NCBI RefSeq assembly: GCF_900100965.1
Contig: NZ_FMUJ01000002.1
Coordinates: forward strand, 679,869 to 743,868
Reading direction: 5' to 3'
DNA from: Variovorax sp. EL159
GTDB taxonomy: Bacteria > Pseudomonadota > Gammaproteobacteria > Burkholderiales > Burkholderiaceae_C
Length of the DNA stretch: 64,000 nt
A model generated the notes under the pieces. The model searched no databases, was not told where the DNA came from, and saw nothing but the letters and a program-made list of their open reading frames with translations. Both the position numbers and the translations under genes were made by a program. Of the stretch, positions 28,721 to 37,636 are shown piece by piece. Numbering within the stretch: position 1 is the first letter of the stretch; every line of letters starts with the position of its first letter.

Positions 28721-30196
28721 ATGACAAGTTCCTTCTCCAATCTTTCGCTGGCTGAACCGCTGGCGCGCGCCGTGGCCGAAATGGGCTACGAGACCATGAC
28801 ACCGATCCAGGAGCAGGCCATTCCGGTCGTGCTTTCGGGGCAGGATGTGATGGGCGCCGCCCAGACCGGCACCGGCAAGACGGCGGCGTTCTCGCTCCCG
28901 TTGCTGCAGCGCATGCTCAAGCACGAAAACGCCTCGACCTCGCCCGCGCGGCACCCGGTCCGGGCCTTGGTGCTGCTGCCCACGCGCGAGTTGGCCGACC
29001 AGGTCGCGCAGCAGATCAAGCTGTACGCCAAGTACACCAACCTGCGCAGCACGGTCGTGTTCGGCGGCATCGACATGAAGCCGCAGACGCTGGAATTGAA
29101 GAAGGGCGTCGAGGTGCTGGTCGCCACGCCGGGCCGTCTGCTCGATCACATCGAAGCCAAGAACGCGGTGCTCAACCAGGTCGAGTACGTGGTGCTCGAC
29201 GAAGCCGACCGCATGCTCGACATCGGCTTCCTGCCCGACCTGCAGCGCATCCTGAGCTACCTGCCCAAGCAGCGCACTACGCTCCTGTTCTCGGCCACGT
29301 TCTCACCCGAAATCAAGCGGCTCGCCAGCAGCTACCTGCAGAACCCGATCACCATCGAGGTGGCGCGGCCGAACGAAACGGCGTCCACCGTCGAGCAGCA
29401 CTTCTACAGCGTGAGCGATGACGACAAGCGCCGCGCCCTCAAGCAGATCGTCAAGCAGCGCGGCATCACGCAGGCCTTCGTGTTCGTCAACAGCAAGCTC
29501 GGCTGCGCGCGCCTCGCACGCTCGCTGGAGCGCGACGGTCTGCGTACCACCGCACTGCATGGCGACAAGAGCCAGGACGAACGCCTGAAGGCGCTCGCCT
29601 CGTTCAAGGCCGGCGAAGTCGACCTGCTGGTGTGCACCGACGTCGCGGCCCGTGGCCTCGACATCAAGGACGTGCCGGCGGTGTTCAACTTCGACATCCC
29701 GTTCAACGCCGAAGACTACGTGCACCGCATCGGCCGCACGGGCCGTGCAGGCGCTTCCGGCCTGGCCGTGAGCTTTGCGAGCGGTGGCAACGATGCGCGC
29801 TTGGTGGCCGACATCGAGAAGCTCATCAAGAAGAAGATCGAGCTCGAACCCGTCGAGTTCGAAGAAGACCGCCCGCGCGGCCGCATCAACGACGGACGCC
29901 GTCATTGGCGCGAAGAAGGCGAAGCCGGCGACTCGCGCGACGTACTCGACCAGCCACGCGAACGCAGCAGCAGCCTGAGCGGCAGCGACGCGCGCCGTGG
30001 TGGCGGCGGACGCCCGCACCGTGCGCCATCGGCACCGCGCGATCCGTTCTTCGACAAGCCCTACGAACCGGGCCAGCCCGACACCACGCCAGCCTGGGAA
30101 GCCGCCGCCAAGGCAGCGCCCGCACGTGGCATTTCGAGCAACATCAAGAGCAAGCGCAAGGTCGCGGCGCTCTTCAAGAGCGCAGAGCCGAGCTGA
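28721..30196 (+). CDS. rhlE: DEAD-box ATP-dependent RNA helicase RhlE
   Basis: This 491-residue RNA helicase has all core motifs: Q motif (MTPIQEQAIP), motif I AQTGTGKTAAF (about 48-58), PTRELADQV, TPGRLLDH, motif II LDEADRMLD, motif III SATF, and motif VI YVHRIGRTGRAG. A basic, arginine- and glycine-rich tail (about 380-491) follows, as in the RhlE subgroup that acts on ribosomal RNA and RNA decay. A DEAD-type helicase of this kind often aids cold adaptation. It is a single gene with a hairpin (30208-30231) just after its stop. Confidence 0.95.
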   Translation: MTSSFSNLSLAEPLARAVAEMGYETMTPIQEQAIPVVLSGQDVMGAAQTGTGKTAAFSLPLLQRMLKHENASTSPARHPVRALVLLPTRELADQVAQQIKLYAKYTNLRSTVVFGGIDMKPQTLELKKGVEVLVATPGRLLDHIEAKNAVLNQVEYVVLDEADRMLDIGFLPDLQRILSYLPKQRTTLLFSATFSPEIKRLASSYLQNPITIEVARPNETASTVEQHFYSVSDDDKRRALKQIVKQRGITQAFVFVNSKLGCARLARSLERDGLRTTALHGDKSQDERLKALASFKAGEVDLLVCTDVAARGLDIKDVPAVFNFDIPFNAEDYVHRIGRTGRAGASGLAVSFASGGNDARLVADIEKLIKKKIELEPVEFEEDRPRGRINDGRRHWREEGEAGDSRDVLDQPRERSSSLSGSDARRGGGGRPHRAPSAPRDPFFDKPYEPGQPDTTPAWEAAAKAAPARGISSNIKSKRKVAALFKSAEPS

Positions 30197-30207
30197 TCGG
30201 CTCCACC

Positions 30208-30231
30208 GATGCCGCGCGAAGCCGCGGCATC
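30208..30231 (+). terminator. Hairpin after rhlE, possible terminator
   Basis: A perfect 9-bp stem GATGCCGCG/CGCGGCATC (30208-30216 with 30223-30231) starts 12 bases after the rhlE stop. Downstream is CATTCCTTCAT, with no true U-run, so it may need Rho or only stabilise the 3' end. Confidence 0.5.
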
Positions 30232-30350
30232 CATTCCTTCATCCCCTCCAGAAACACCGAGGAACCGGCTTCGCCGGGCCTCAGGTGCTGCCTCCGGTAG
30301 AGGCGTGGCGTAGCGACACGAAGTACGCGCAGCCTGGCGAGAGGCGAGCC

Positions 30351-30572
30351 TTACCTCCAGCCGCGGTGCCAACCGTATTGCGGGTGGTGCCAGCCCCAGC
30401 CATAGCGCGGGTGATAGGCCCACACGAAGCCCACACCAGGCGACACATAAGTCGGCGCGACATACGCCACGCCCGGAGGCGCTGCGTACACAGGTTGCGC
30501 GGGCGCTACCACGCAGCCGGTAAGTGCGGCCGCCAGCGCGGCGGCAGAAACGGCGATGACAGGAAATCTCAT
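30351..30572 (-). CDS. Small aromatic-rich lipoprotein
   Basis: This is a 73-residue lipoprotein. The ATG at 30572 has AGGAG upstream; the longer frame to 30614 is not needed. The signal peptide ends in a lipobox (ALTGC, Cys about residue 20). The mature 53 residues are rich in Tyr, Pro, Gly, Trp and His (HPRYGWGWHHPQYGWHRGW at the C-terminus), a pattern common in small surface or outer-membrane lipoproteins of this lineage. The function is unknown. The histidine-rich tail could bind metal. Confidence 0.75.
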   Translation of the reverse strand: MRFPVIAVSAAALAAALTGCVVAPAQPVYAAPPGVAYVAPTYVSPGVGFVWAYHPRYGWGWHHPQYGWHRGWR

Positions 30573-30721
30573 GGCAATGCTCCTGGACAAGTTGTTATCG
30601 ATGTCCTCAAGCAACGCCCCGTTTCCCCCGTGGATGACCGCCTTTACCCGCGCGAAACACTGTCACCCGCCCGTTGCAAGGGCAGGTCTTCCAAGCCTTT
30701 CAAGCAGCTTTCGCGCGGCCG

Positions 30722-32344
30722 CTAGATCACGTTGAAATGATGCGTTCCGTCGCGCCCCAACTGTGCGACGAGGCCGTACTCCCAATCCAGGTAGGCCTGC
30801 ATTGCCTCGGCCGGCGCGTCGGTGCCTTCGTAGGGACGGCGGTAGCGATCGGTGCGTGGCGTGGCGAGCCGTGTTTCGCCCGATTCGATTTCCAGGCCGG
30901 CGGCAAACCATGCCGTGTTGCCGCCTGCCAGCACCAGCACTTCGACATCGCCCTTGCCGCGTGCATCGAGCAGCGCGCGAAGGTCCGCCGCGGCATAGCG
31001 TGCGAGCAGGCTGCTGCCGCAGGTCAGCACGTAGCGTTGTGCCGAAGGGATGACAGCCTCCAGTGCGTGCCCGAGCTGCGCGCGGATCAGGTACCACGCG
31101 CCCGGGATGTGGCGCTTCACGTAGTTGGCGCTGGTGGTCACGTCGATCACGGCTGTGCCGGGTTGCTTCAGCAAGGCCGCCAGATCGATCGGCGTGATCT
31201 CTCCCACGATGGCGGCAACAGGTGGATAGGCCGATGCCGGAGCGGCCGTTTCAATCAACGCCGAAGCCGCGGGAACCACATCCGGCACATAGACCTCCCA
31301 CCCCATCTGCACGAGCCACGACGCGCTCATCGACGCACGCACGCCATCGTCATCGGCCAGCACGATGCGCGCGCCGCGCACCGGCACCTGGTGATCGGTC
31401 TCCTGCACCAGTTGTCCGCCGGGTGCGCTGGCAAAGCCCGGTAGATGGCCCACCGCGTATTCCTCGGGCGTGCGCACGTCGAAGCGGTACACCGTGCGGC
31501 CCGGTGCTTCGAGCGTCTGCAACGCATCGAGCGCAATGCGCCGCACGCCTGCGCGATCGGCCACGCGCCGCGCATCGGCCTGTGCCTGCGCGCGGTGCGC
31601 ATCGGACACCGCCGCCGGCGCCTGCCGGTCGGCCCCGTGGTCGAGCACCTGCCCCGCGAGCTTCCAGCCGATGGTGCCGTTGCGCAGTGCCGCGACCGGG
31701 TTTGGAATGCCCGCATTCACCAGCGACTGCGTGCCGATGATGCTGCGTGTGCGGCCTGCGCAATTGACGATGACCTGCGTGGCCGGGTCGGGTGCCAGCT
31801 CGCGCACGCGCAGCACCAGTTCCGCGCCGGGCACGCTGGTGGCTGAAGGAATGCTCATCGTCTGATACTCATCGAAGCGGCGCGCGTCGAGCACCACCAC
31901 ATTGGCCTTGCCATCGACCAGCGCCTTCACTTCGGGCGCGGAAAGCGAAGGCGTGTGCCGCTCGTGCTCGACCAGTTCGCCGAAAGATTTGCTCGGCACG
32001 TTCACGTCGCGGAACAGCTCGCCACCCGCAGCGCGCCAACCTTCGAGGCCGCCTTCGAGCAGGTGCACGTTGCTGTAGCCGAGCGAGGCCAGCGTTTTCG
32101 CGGCCAGCGGCGCAAGGTCGATGCCGTCATGCGCGCCATACAGAACGATCAGCGTGTCCCGCCGCGGAATGCGCCGCCAGGCTTCGATCTCGATGCGCGA
32201 CAGCGCCAGGTTCGCGGCCCACAGCGGATGCTCCTGCGCGAACGGATCTTCCTCGCGCACGTCGAGCAGGGCGATTTCTTCGCGAGCAACGAGGCGCTCG
32301 CGCACGGCGGCGAAAGAGAGCTGGGGAGATGCGGCAGTCGTCAT
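30722..32344 (-). CDS. Four-domain rhodanese (sulfurtransferase) protein
   Basis: This 540-residue protein is built of four tandem rhodanese domains (about 10-125, 130-260, 280-390 and 410-530). Only domains 2 and 4 have a cysteine at the active-site loop: Cys195 in NCAGRTRS and Cys442 in TCGSSLLA. Domains 1 and 3 have LYGAHDG and LADDDGV there and look inactive. The start at 32344 overlaps the thiol dioxygenase stop (ATGA). Pairing a multi-rhodanese with a thiol dioxygenase also occurs in the Pseudomonas aeruginosa PA2602-PA2603 region (recalled). It likely transfers or oxidises sulfane sulfur released from organosulfur compounds. Confidence 0.92.
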   Translation of the reverse strand: MTTAASPQLSFAAVRERLVAREEIALLDVREEDPFAQEHPLWAANLALSRIEIEAWRRIPRRDTLIVLYGAHDGIDLAPLAAKTLASLGYSNVHLLEGGLEGWRAAGGELFRDVNVPSKSFGELVEHERHTPSLSAPEVKALVDGKANVVVLDARRFDEYQTMSIPSATSVPGAELVLRVRELAPDPATQVIVNCAGRTRSIIGTQSLVNAGIPNPVAALRNGTIGWKLAGQVLDHGADRQAPAAVSDAHRAQAQADARRVADRAGVRRIALDALQTLEAPGRTVYRFDVRTPEEYAVGHLPGFASAPGGQLVQETDHQVPVRGARIVLADDDGVRASMSASWLVQMGWEVYVPDVVPAASALIETAAPASAYPPVAAIVGEITPIDLAALLKQPGTAVIDVTTSANYVKRHIPGAWYLIRAQLGHALEAVIPSAQRYVLTCGSSLLARYAAADLRALLDARGKGDVEVLVLAGGNTAWFAAGLEIESGETRLATPRTDRYRRPYEGTDAPAEAMQAYLDWEYGLVAQLGRDGTHHFNVI

Positions 32345-32970
32345 GCGGGTGTCTGTCTGAGTTCGGCGGAGCGGTCCCAAAGGTTGGGGAGCAGCGTGTT
32401 GGAGTATCCGGAGACAAAGGGCTTGCGACCGCCCTCGGCCGGGTAAGTATGACGTCGCACGGCCCCGATGTTGGCGCCGTAGACGTGGATGCTGATCGAC
32501 ACCCGGTCGGTGTACGCGTTGTGCACGCGGTGCAGATCGCCGACGGTGGGCGACACGGCTTCCACATGGCCAGCGTCCAGCCGAACCGCTTCGCCATGCG
32601 GCTGTGCCAGCCCATCGGCGCCGAAGGCAAAGCCCTGGCTGTATTCCGCGCCGCGCAGCATGCCGATCAGCCCCCACACCGTGTGGTCGTGCACCGGCGT
32701 GGCCTGCCCTGGACCCCAGACGAAGCTGACGACCGAAAAGCGCTCGGTGCTGTCCGCATGCAGCAAAAACTGCTGGTAGCGCGCCGGATCGGGTTGGGCA
32801 AAGGCATCGGGCAGCCAGTCGTCGCGCGCGACCAGCGTGCGCAGCAGCGCGCCGCCCTCGGCGAGGATGCGCGGTTCATCGGGCGCGCTGTCGAGCAACC
32901 GGCCGAAGGCGCCGACGAATTCGCGCAGCGGCGCGATCGAAGGCGGCGCGCTCAAAGACGACGCGGTCAC
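32341..32970 (-). CDS. Cysteine dioxygenase-family thiol dioxygenase, probably 3-mercaptopropionate type
   Basis: This 209-residue cupin contains the ferrous iron motif HDH (His94, His96) in PGQATPVHDHTVWGLIGMLRGAEY, and a later histidine in GDLHRVHNA. It oxidises a thiol to a sulfinate. The overall pattern (RYQQFLLHADSTERFSVV) and the ending (SISIHVYGANIGAVRR, FVSGYSN) recall the bacterial Gln-type enzymes (PA2602-like) that prefer 3-mercaptopropionate over cysteine; this is from memory and unverified. The start is GTG at 32970, overlapping the binding-protein stop (GTGA). It is co-translated with the binding protein before it and the rhodanese after it. Confidence 0.9.
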   Translation of the reverse strand: MTASSLSAPPSIAPLREFVGAFGRLLDSAPDEPRILAEGGALLRTLVARDDWLPDAFAQPDPARYQQFLLHADSTERFSVVSFVWGPGQATPVHDHTVWGLIGMLRGAEYSQGFAFGADGLAQPHGEAVRLDAGHVEAVSPTVGDLHRVHNAYTDRVSISIHVYGANIGAVRRHTYPAEGGRKPFVSGYSNTLLPNLWDRSAELRQTPA

Positions 32971-33947
32971 GCCGTGCGTTTCCAGAGCTGCGTGTCGGTG
33001 ATTGCGCGCACGTCCACCCGCACCGGCAGGATGCCGTCGCGCGCCGAGCGGTCGGCCACGGCCTGCAGTGCGACGATGTCTGCCTCGCTCACCGGCCGGC
33101 CTGCCACCGAGGCGCGCGCGGTGATGATGCGCGACGACTCGATCGGCAGCCGCGTGAGCTGGGTGTAGGCCTGCGCATAGGCTTCGGGGTTGGCCAGCGC
33201 CCAATCGCCCGCGCGGCCCAGCCGGTCGAGAAACTGCACGATGGCCGCGCGCTTGGCCGGCTCGGCCAGCGAATGCTCGCTGGCCGTGATGAAGCCCAGC
33301 GCGGTGTTGATGCCGCGCCCGTCGCGCAGGATGCGGCCGCCCTGCTGCAGCGCGATCGTGTAGTACGGATCGAAGATGGCCCAAGCGTCGATCTGCTTCG
33401 ACGCAAAGGCCGCGGCCGCATCGGTCGGCAGCACGAACTTCACCGTCACTTCGTCGCGCCGTACGCCGGCTTCTTCGAGTGCGCCGTAGAGCTGGTATTG
33501 CGAGATGCTGCCGCGCGCCGACGAGACGATCACTGTCTTGCCGCGCAGGTCGCTCACGCTGCGCAGCGGCGAATTTGGCTGCACCACGATGCCCAGCGAA
33601 TCGGCCTTGCCGACGCGCGTGGCCACGATCTTCAGCGGCGTCTTGCCGACGGCCGCGGCCAGCACCGGGAGGTCGCCGGCCATCGCGGTGTCGACGGCCG
33701 CGCTGCGCTGCGCCTCGAACAGAGGTGCGGCACCCTGGAAGTTGGCCCAGCGGTAGGCGAAGGGTGCGCCTTCGAGCGTCTTCGATGCCTCGAACAGCGA
33801 GCGCAGGCCACCGGCCTGGTCGCCGAGGATCAGCGTGGTCTGAGGTTGTGCGAAGGCGCGCAACGAGGCGGTGGCGGCCAGCGACAGCGCGGCGCCTTGC
33901 TTCAGCCAACTGCGGCGGGAAGCATTGGAAAACAGCAGGTCGGTCAT
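32967..33947 (-). CDS. SsuA/TauA-type ABC substrate-binding protein
   Basis: This 326-residue periplasmic binding protein has a signal peptide with a Tat-like start (ASRRSWLKQGAALSLAATASLRAFA). The two-lobed domain opens TTLILGDQAGGLRSLFEASKTLEGAPF, as in aliphatic sulfonate binders, and includes PFAYRWANFQGAAP and AAAFASKQIDAWAIFDPYYTI. ATG at 33947 overlaps the upstream flavoprotein stop (ATGA). No transporter genes are in the minus arm, so it probably serves the sulfonate-type ABC transporter encoded in the plus arm (39489-41374). Confidence 0.9.
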   Translation of the reverse strand: MTDLLFSNASRRSWLKQGAALSLAATASLRAFAQPQTTLILGDQAGGLRSLFEASKTLEGAPFAYRWANFQGAAPLFEAQRSAAVDTAMAGDLPVLAAAVGKTPLKIVATRVGKADSLGIVVQPNSPLRSVSDLRGKTVIVSSARGSISQYQLYGALEEAGVRRDEVTVKFVLPTDAAAAFASKQIDAWAIFDPYYTIALQQGGRILRDGRGINTALGFITASEHSLAEPAKRAAIVQFLDRLGRAGDWALANPEAYAQAYTQLTRLPIESSRIITARASVAGRPVSEADIVALQAVADRSARDGILPVRVDVRAITDTQLWKRTA

Positions 33948-35188
33948 GCGGCCACTCCCGCAGCCAGCAGCGCGCGCTTGCCCGCAGCAACCAGGATCGC
34001 ATCGTTCTGCGGCGTATGGATGCGGCTGCACAGCACGTCGCGGTAGTGGCGCTCCAGCGGGTTCTGCCGTGTCAGGCCGTGGTTTCCGCTCAGTTGCAGC
34101 GCGAGTTCGACCACGCGGATGGCGTTGCCCGTCACGCTGTACTTCAGCAGGCCGCTGTCGGCGGCAGGCTGGGCATGGCCGTGGTCGACGGCACTGGCCG
34201 CATCGTCGAGCAGCACGCGGTTGGTGCGCAGCAGCGCTTCGATTTCGCCCACATGCTCCTGCACGCGCGGCAGGCTTGCGAGCGGTGCGCCCAGGCTGCC
34301 GGGTGCACGGCCGTTCAGGAAGCCGATCAGCCAGTCGCGAGCAGCACGGGCCACCGCGTCGTAGAGGCTGCCGAGCAGCACGACCATCCACGCCTGTTGC
34401 GTGGCGTGCGCGTCGATGTCGGTCTGGCTGCCGGCATCGGGTGCCCAGTCGGCCGGCGCGCGCAGGTCGACGGCATGGTCGGGGTCGATGGCCACGTTCT
34501 CGAACACCACTTCGTGGCTGCCCGAGGCGCGCAGGCCCAGATGGTCCCAGCTCGCGATCACGCGCACGCCGGGTGCATGGCGCGGCACCAGGAACACGCC
34601 GGTGCGCGGCGAGGCCTCGTCGGTGCGGGCCCACACGACGAGCCAGGTCAGGCCTTCGATGCCGGTGGTGTAGAGCTTGTGGCCGTCGATCTTCCAGCCG
34701 TTGCCATCGCGCCGGGCGACGGTGCCGGGCAAGCCACCTCGCGCGGGCGAGCCGAGCGCGGGCTCCACGCGCAGCGAGTTGATGAGCGCGCCGCGTTCCA
34801 CCGCGTCGTGCGTGACCCGCTCGCGCAGGTGCGACGGCCAGCGGCTGTCGTTGCGCGTCAGTCCGTGGTGCTGCAGGTAGGTCATGGTGAGGATCAGCGC
34901 CGTGGCCGGCTCTCCGCGCGCCACGGCGGCAATCACGCGCCGGGCCGTGGCGAGCGTGGCACCGCCGCCGCCATGCGCGGCCGGCGCCACCAGGCCGATC
35001 AGCCCGTGGGCCTGCAGCGCCGCGAAGTTGTCGTGGGGAAAGGCGCCGCTGCGGTCGTGGTCGGCCGCGGTGGCGGCGAACTGGGCCGACAGCTGCGCCA
35101 GCACCGCATCGTCGACGGTGGCGGGCGGGTGCGGCGGGTGTTGTTCTTCAGGCGTGGCCGACGGGCGGCGCAAGGGGAGTGCACTCAT
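33944..35188 (-). CDS. SfnB/DszC-type acyl-CoA dehydrogenase-like flavoprotein
   Basis: This 414-residue protein has the acyl-CoA dehydrogenase fold (N-terminal helices about 20-130, beta domain to about 230, C-terminal helices). It lacks an obvious acyl-CoA catalytic glutamate context and resembles the SfnB/DszC group, which use reduced flavin to oxygenate organosulfur compounds. Typical segments are LQAHGLIGLVAPAAHGGGGA, KLYTTGIEGLTWLVVWA and LQLSGNHGLTRQNPLERHYRDV. It is first in the minus-strand sulfur operon. The N-terminus (about 1-25) is proline rich. A role as FMNH2-dependent monooxygenase is inference from family and context. Confidence 0.88.
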   Translation of the reverse strand: MSALPLRRPSATPEEQHPPHPPATVDDAVLAQLSAQFAATAADHDRSGAFPHDNFAALQAHGLIGLVAPAAHGGGGATLATARRVIAAVARGEPATALILTMTYLQHHGLTRNDSRWPSHLRERVTHDAVERGALINSLRVEPALGSPARGGLPGTVARRDGNGWKIDGHKLYTTGIEGLTWLVVWARTDEASPRTGVFLVPRHAPGVRVIASWDHLGLRASGSHEVVFENVAIDPDHAVDLRAPADWAPDAGSQTDIDAHATQQAWMVVLLGSLYDAVARAARDWLIGFLNGRAPGSLGAPLASLPRVQEHVGEIEALLRTNRVLLDDAASAVDHGHAQPAADSGLLKYSVTGNAIRVVELALQLSGNHGLTRQNPLERHYRDVLCSRIHTPQNDAILVAAGKRALLAAGVAA

Positions 35189-35205
35189 GGTTCCTGCACG
35201 GTAAC

Positions 35206-35306
35206 GGGCTGCCAGAGCCCGGAGAACGATGTATCCCGCATATCCAAATTCGGTTTTCTGCGTTCGCTTTCGGCAGCCCTCTCGTTACGGTCTCGTGACT
35301 GCCGAA
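35206..35306. promoter_or_regulatory. Divergent control region of the organosulfur cluster
   Basis: The 143 bases between the two arms contain a short hairpin GGGCT-GCCAG-AGCCC (35206-35220). They also contain an 8-bp inverted repeat TTCGGCAG/CTGCCGAA (35269-35276 and 35299-35306) in the leader of the plus-strand gene. The central part (35233-35260) is AT rich for this genome and probably carries the promoters. No regulator gene is linked to the cluster, so control by a distant CysB-like protein is likely. Confidence 0.45.
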
Positions 35307-35331
35307 GCAGGAAGAAGAAAGAACTCAGCGC

Positions 35332-36333
35332 ATGAAACAGGATTTCCCTCTGGACCGACGCCGCCTGCTGCAAGCCGCCGCCGCATGGGGCGCCGCAGCG
35401 AGCGCAGGGTGGGCCGGTGCGGCCACGCCATCGCGCGATCTGTCGGGCGTGACGCTGCGCGTGGGTACCTACAAGGGGCTCTGGCGGCCACTGCTGCAGG
35501 CATCGGGTCAGGCGAACACGCCCTACAAGATCGACTGGCGCGAGCTCAACAACGGCGTGCTGCACATCGAGGCCATCAATGGCGACGCGCTCGACCTGGG
35601 CTCTGGCAGCGAGATTCCGCCCGTGTTCGCGGCGCGCCAGAAGTCCAGCGTGCGGCTCGTGGCCGTCACGCATGAAGATCTGAACAACCAGGCCACGCTG
35701 GCGCGCAAGGATTCGCCGATCCGCAGCATCGCCGACTTCAAGGGCAAGCGCGTGGGCTACGTGCGCGCCACCACCTCGCACTACTACCTGGCCAAGCAGC
35801 TGGCCGAGGCGGGGCTTTCGTTCAGCGACATCCAGGCCGTGAGCCTGACGCCTTCGGACGGCCTCTCGGCCTTTGCGCGGGGCGATCTCGATGCCTGGGC
35901 CATCTATGGCTACAACGGTCAGTTGGCGCGCACCCAGTACGGCGCGCGGATCATCAAGACCGGCGTGGGGTACCTGTCGGGCAACTTCCCGATCTATGCC
36001 AACCCGCGTGCGCTCGACGACGCACTGCGCCGCGCGGCACTCGCCGACCTGCTGCAGCGCCTGCAGCGTTCGTTCGCGTGGATCAACGGCAACTTCCTGG
36101 CCTACGCGCGTGCGCAGTCGGCCGAAACGCGCGTGCCCGTCGGCGACATCGTCGAGCTGTTCAACGGCCGCAGCGGCGACTACAGCCTGGGCCCCGTGAG
36201 CGACGCCGTGGTACGCAGCCACCAGGACGTGGCCGACACCTTCCTGAAGATCGGCGTGCTCGATGGCCCGGCCGATGTGAAGCCCCTGTGGGACCGCAGC
36301 TTCGAAAGCGTGCTGCGCCTGCCTGCCGCCTGA
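35332..36333 (+). CDS. ABC transporter substrate-binding protein (sulfonate/nitrate/taurine class)
   Basis: This 333-residue periplasmic protein begins with a twin-arginine-like motif (DRRRLLQAAAAWGAAASAGWAGAA). The body starts VTLRVGTYKGLWRPLLQASG and has LNNGVLHIEAINGDALDLGSGSEIP, a typical ligand-contact region of SsuA-like proteins, then RGDLDAWAIYGYNGQLART. It is first in the plus-strand sulfur operon. It is one of four such binding proteins around a single transporter, suggesting a range of related substrates. Confidence 0.9.
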   Translation: MKQDFPLDRRRLLQAAAAWGAAASAGWAGAATPSRDLSGVTLRVGTYKGLWRPLLQASGQANTPYKIDWRELNNGVLHIEAINGDALDLGSGSEIPPVFAARQKSSVRLVAVTHEDLNNQATLARKDSPIRSIADFKGKRVGYVRATTSHYYLAKQLAEAGLSFSDIQAVSLTPSDGLSAFARGDLDAWAIYGYNGQLARTQYGARIIKTGVGYLSGNFPIYANPRALDDALRRAALADLLQRLQRSFAWINGNFLAYARAQSAETRVPVGDIVELFNGRSGDYSLGPVSDAVVRSHQDVADTFLKIGVLDGPADVKPLWDRSFESVLRLPAA

Positions 36334-36371
36334 TTCCCTCCATACACACCACCCCGAAAAACGAGGACACC

Positions 36372-37481
36372 ATGAGCCAGAACGACGTTGAATTCATCGG
36401 CATGATCCAGGGCCAGAAGGTCTCGGAGATCCACGCCGCCAAGGGCCCGGCCATCGACCGCGACTATGTGCGCGCCTTTGCGCAGGCGCACGAGAACGCC
36501 GGCTTCGACCGCGTGCTGGTGCCGCACCATTCGACCAGTCCCGATGCCACGCTCACCGTGGCCTATGCGGCATCGGTTACCGAGCGCATCCACTTCATGC
36601 TGGCGCACCGCCCCGGCTTCGTGGCGCCCACGCTGGCGGCGCGGCAGTTCGCTTCGCTCGACCAGTTCAGTGGTGGCCGGCTCGGGGTGCACTACATCTC
36701 GGGCGGCTCCGATGAAGAGCAGCGGCGCGATGGCGACTGGCTCGACCATGACCAGCGCTACGCCCGTACCGACGAATACCTCGACGTGCTGCACAAGGTG
36801 TGGACCAGCGAGAAGCCCTTCGACCACGCAGGCGCGCACTACCGTTTCCAGAATGCCTTTTCCGAAGTGAAGCCGGTGCAGACCCGCAACGGCAAGCCGC
36901 ATGTGCCGGTGTACTTCGGCGGCGCCTCCGAGGCCGCGATTCCGGTCGCCGGCAAGTACGCCGACGTGTACGCGCTGTGGGGCGAGTCGCTCGATCAGGC
37001 GCGCGAGCTGACCACGCGCGTGCGCGCCGAAGCGGCCAAGCACGGGCGCAGCGTGCGCTTCTCGGTGTCGTTCCGCCCGATCCTGGCCGAGACCGAAGAG
37101 GCCGCATGGGGGCGCGCCGACAGCATCCTGGCCGAGACGAAGCGCCTGCGCGTGGTGCAGGGCTACAACCGCGGCGGGCCGCAGCAGAGCGAAGGTGCCA
37201 AGCGCCTGCTGGCTGCTGCAGACAAGGGGCCGCGCCTCGACAAGCGGCTCTGGACCGCCGTGGCGCAGGAGATCGGCGGGCGCTCGAACAGCACCGCGCT
37301 GGTCGGCACGCCGGAGCAGGTGGCCGATGCGCTGCTCGATTACTACGACCTGGGGGTGACGACCTTCCTGATTCGTGGCTTCGATCCGCTGGAGGACGCG
37401 ACGGACTACGGCCGCGAGCTGATTCCGCGCACGCGCGAGTTGGTCGCGCAGCGCGCTGCCTCTGTTCGCAAGGCGGCCTGA
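36372..37481 (+). CDS. SsuD-like FMNH2-dependent monooxygenase (LLM class)
   Basis: This 369-residue luciferase-like oxygenase releases sulfite from alkanesulfonates in known relatives. Segments are AHENAGFDRVLVPHHSTSPDATL, FMLAHRPGFVAPTLAARQFASLDQFSGGRLGVHYISGGSD (flavin-site region) and the RFSVSFRPILAETEEAAW motif. The ATG at 36372 follows GAGGAC. No NAD(P)H:flavin reductase gene is in the cluster, so reduced FMN must come from elsewhere. Downstream is a 155-base gap filled by an inverted-repeat element. The precise sulfonate is not predictable. Confidence 0.9.
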   Translation: MSQNDVEFIGMIQGQKVSEIHAAKGPAIDRDYVRAFAQAHENAGFDRVLVPHHSTSPDATLTVAYAASVTERIHFMLAHRPGFVAPTLAARQFASLDQFSGGRLGVHYISGGSDEEQRRDGDWLDHDQRYARTDEYLDVLHKVWTSEKPFDHAGAHYRFQNAFSEVKPVQTRNGKPHVPVYFGGASEAAIPVAGKYADVYALWGESLDQARELTTRVRAEAAKHGRSVRFSVSFRPILAETEEAAWGRADSILAETKRLRVVQGYNRGGPQQSEGAKRLLAAADKGPRLDKRLWTAVAQEIGGRSNSTALVGTPEQVADALLDYYDLGVTTFLIRGFDPLEDATDYGRELIPRTRELVAQRAASVRKAA

Positions 37482-37490
37482 CCCCGTCTT

Positions 37491-37605
37491 TCTCCCTCCC
37501 CCTCTGGGGGAGGGCAGGGGTGGGGGCAAGCGGCCTTCAACGCCGCGCAGCCTTGAAGGCCGCGCGTGCCCCCATCCCAACCTTCCCCCAGAGGGGGAAG
37601 GCGCA
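37491..37605. repeat. 115-bp inverted-repeat element between SsuD-like and aldolase genes
   Basis: The gap is filled with nested inverted repeats. The outer arms carry CCTCCCCCTCTGGGGGAGG (37495-37513) and the related block at 37581-37601; each is itself palindromic. The middle holds a hairpin GCGGCCTTCAA/TTGAAGGCCGC (37530-37540 and 37553-37563). This is a dispersed intergenic element typical of Comamonadaceae chromosomes (recalled). A half copy lies in the coding start of the permease at 39521-39555. Confidence 0.8.
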
Positions 37606-37636
37606 AGACCAAAAAAACCGAACACGAGGAATCCCC

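Noticed and set aside
32341..32970. Certain assignment as cysteine dioxygenase
   Set aside because: The sequence pattern fits the 3-mercaptopropionate type better; the substrate cannot be fixed without assay or careful alignment.
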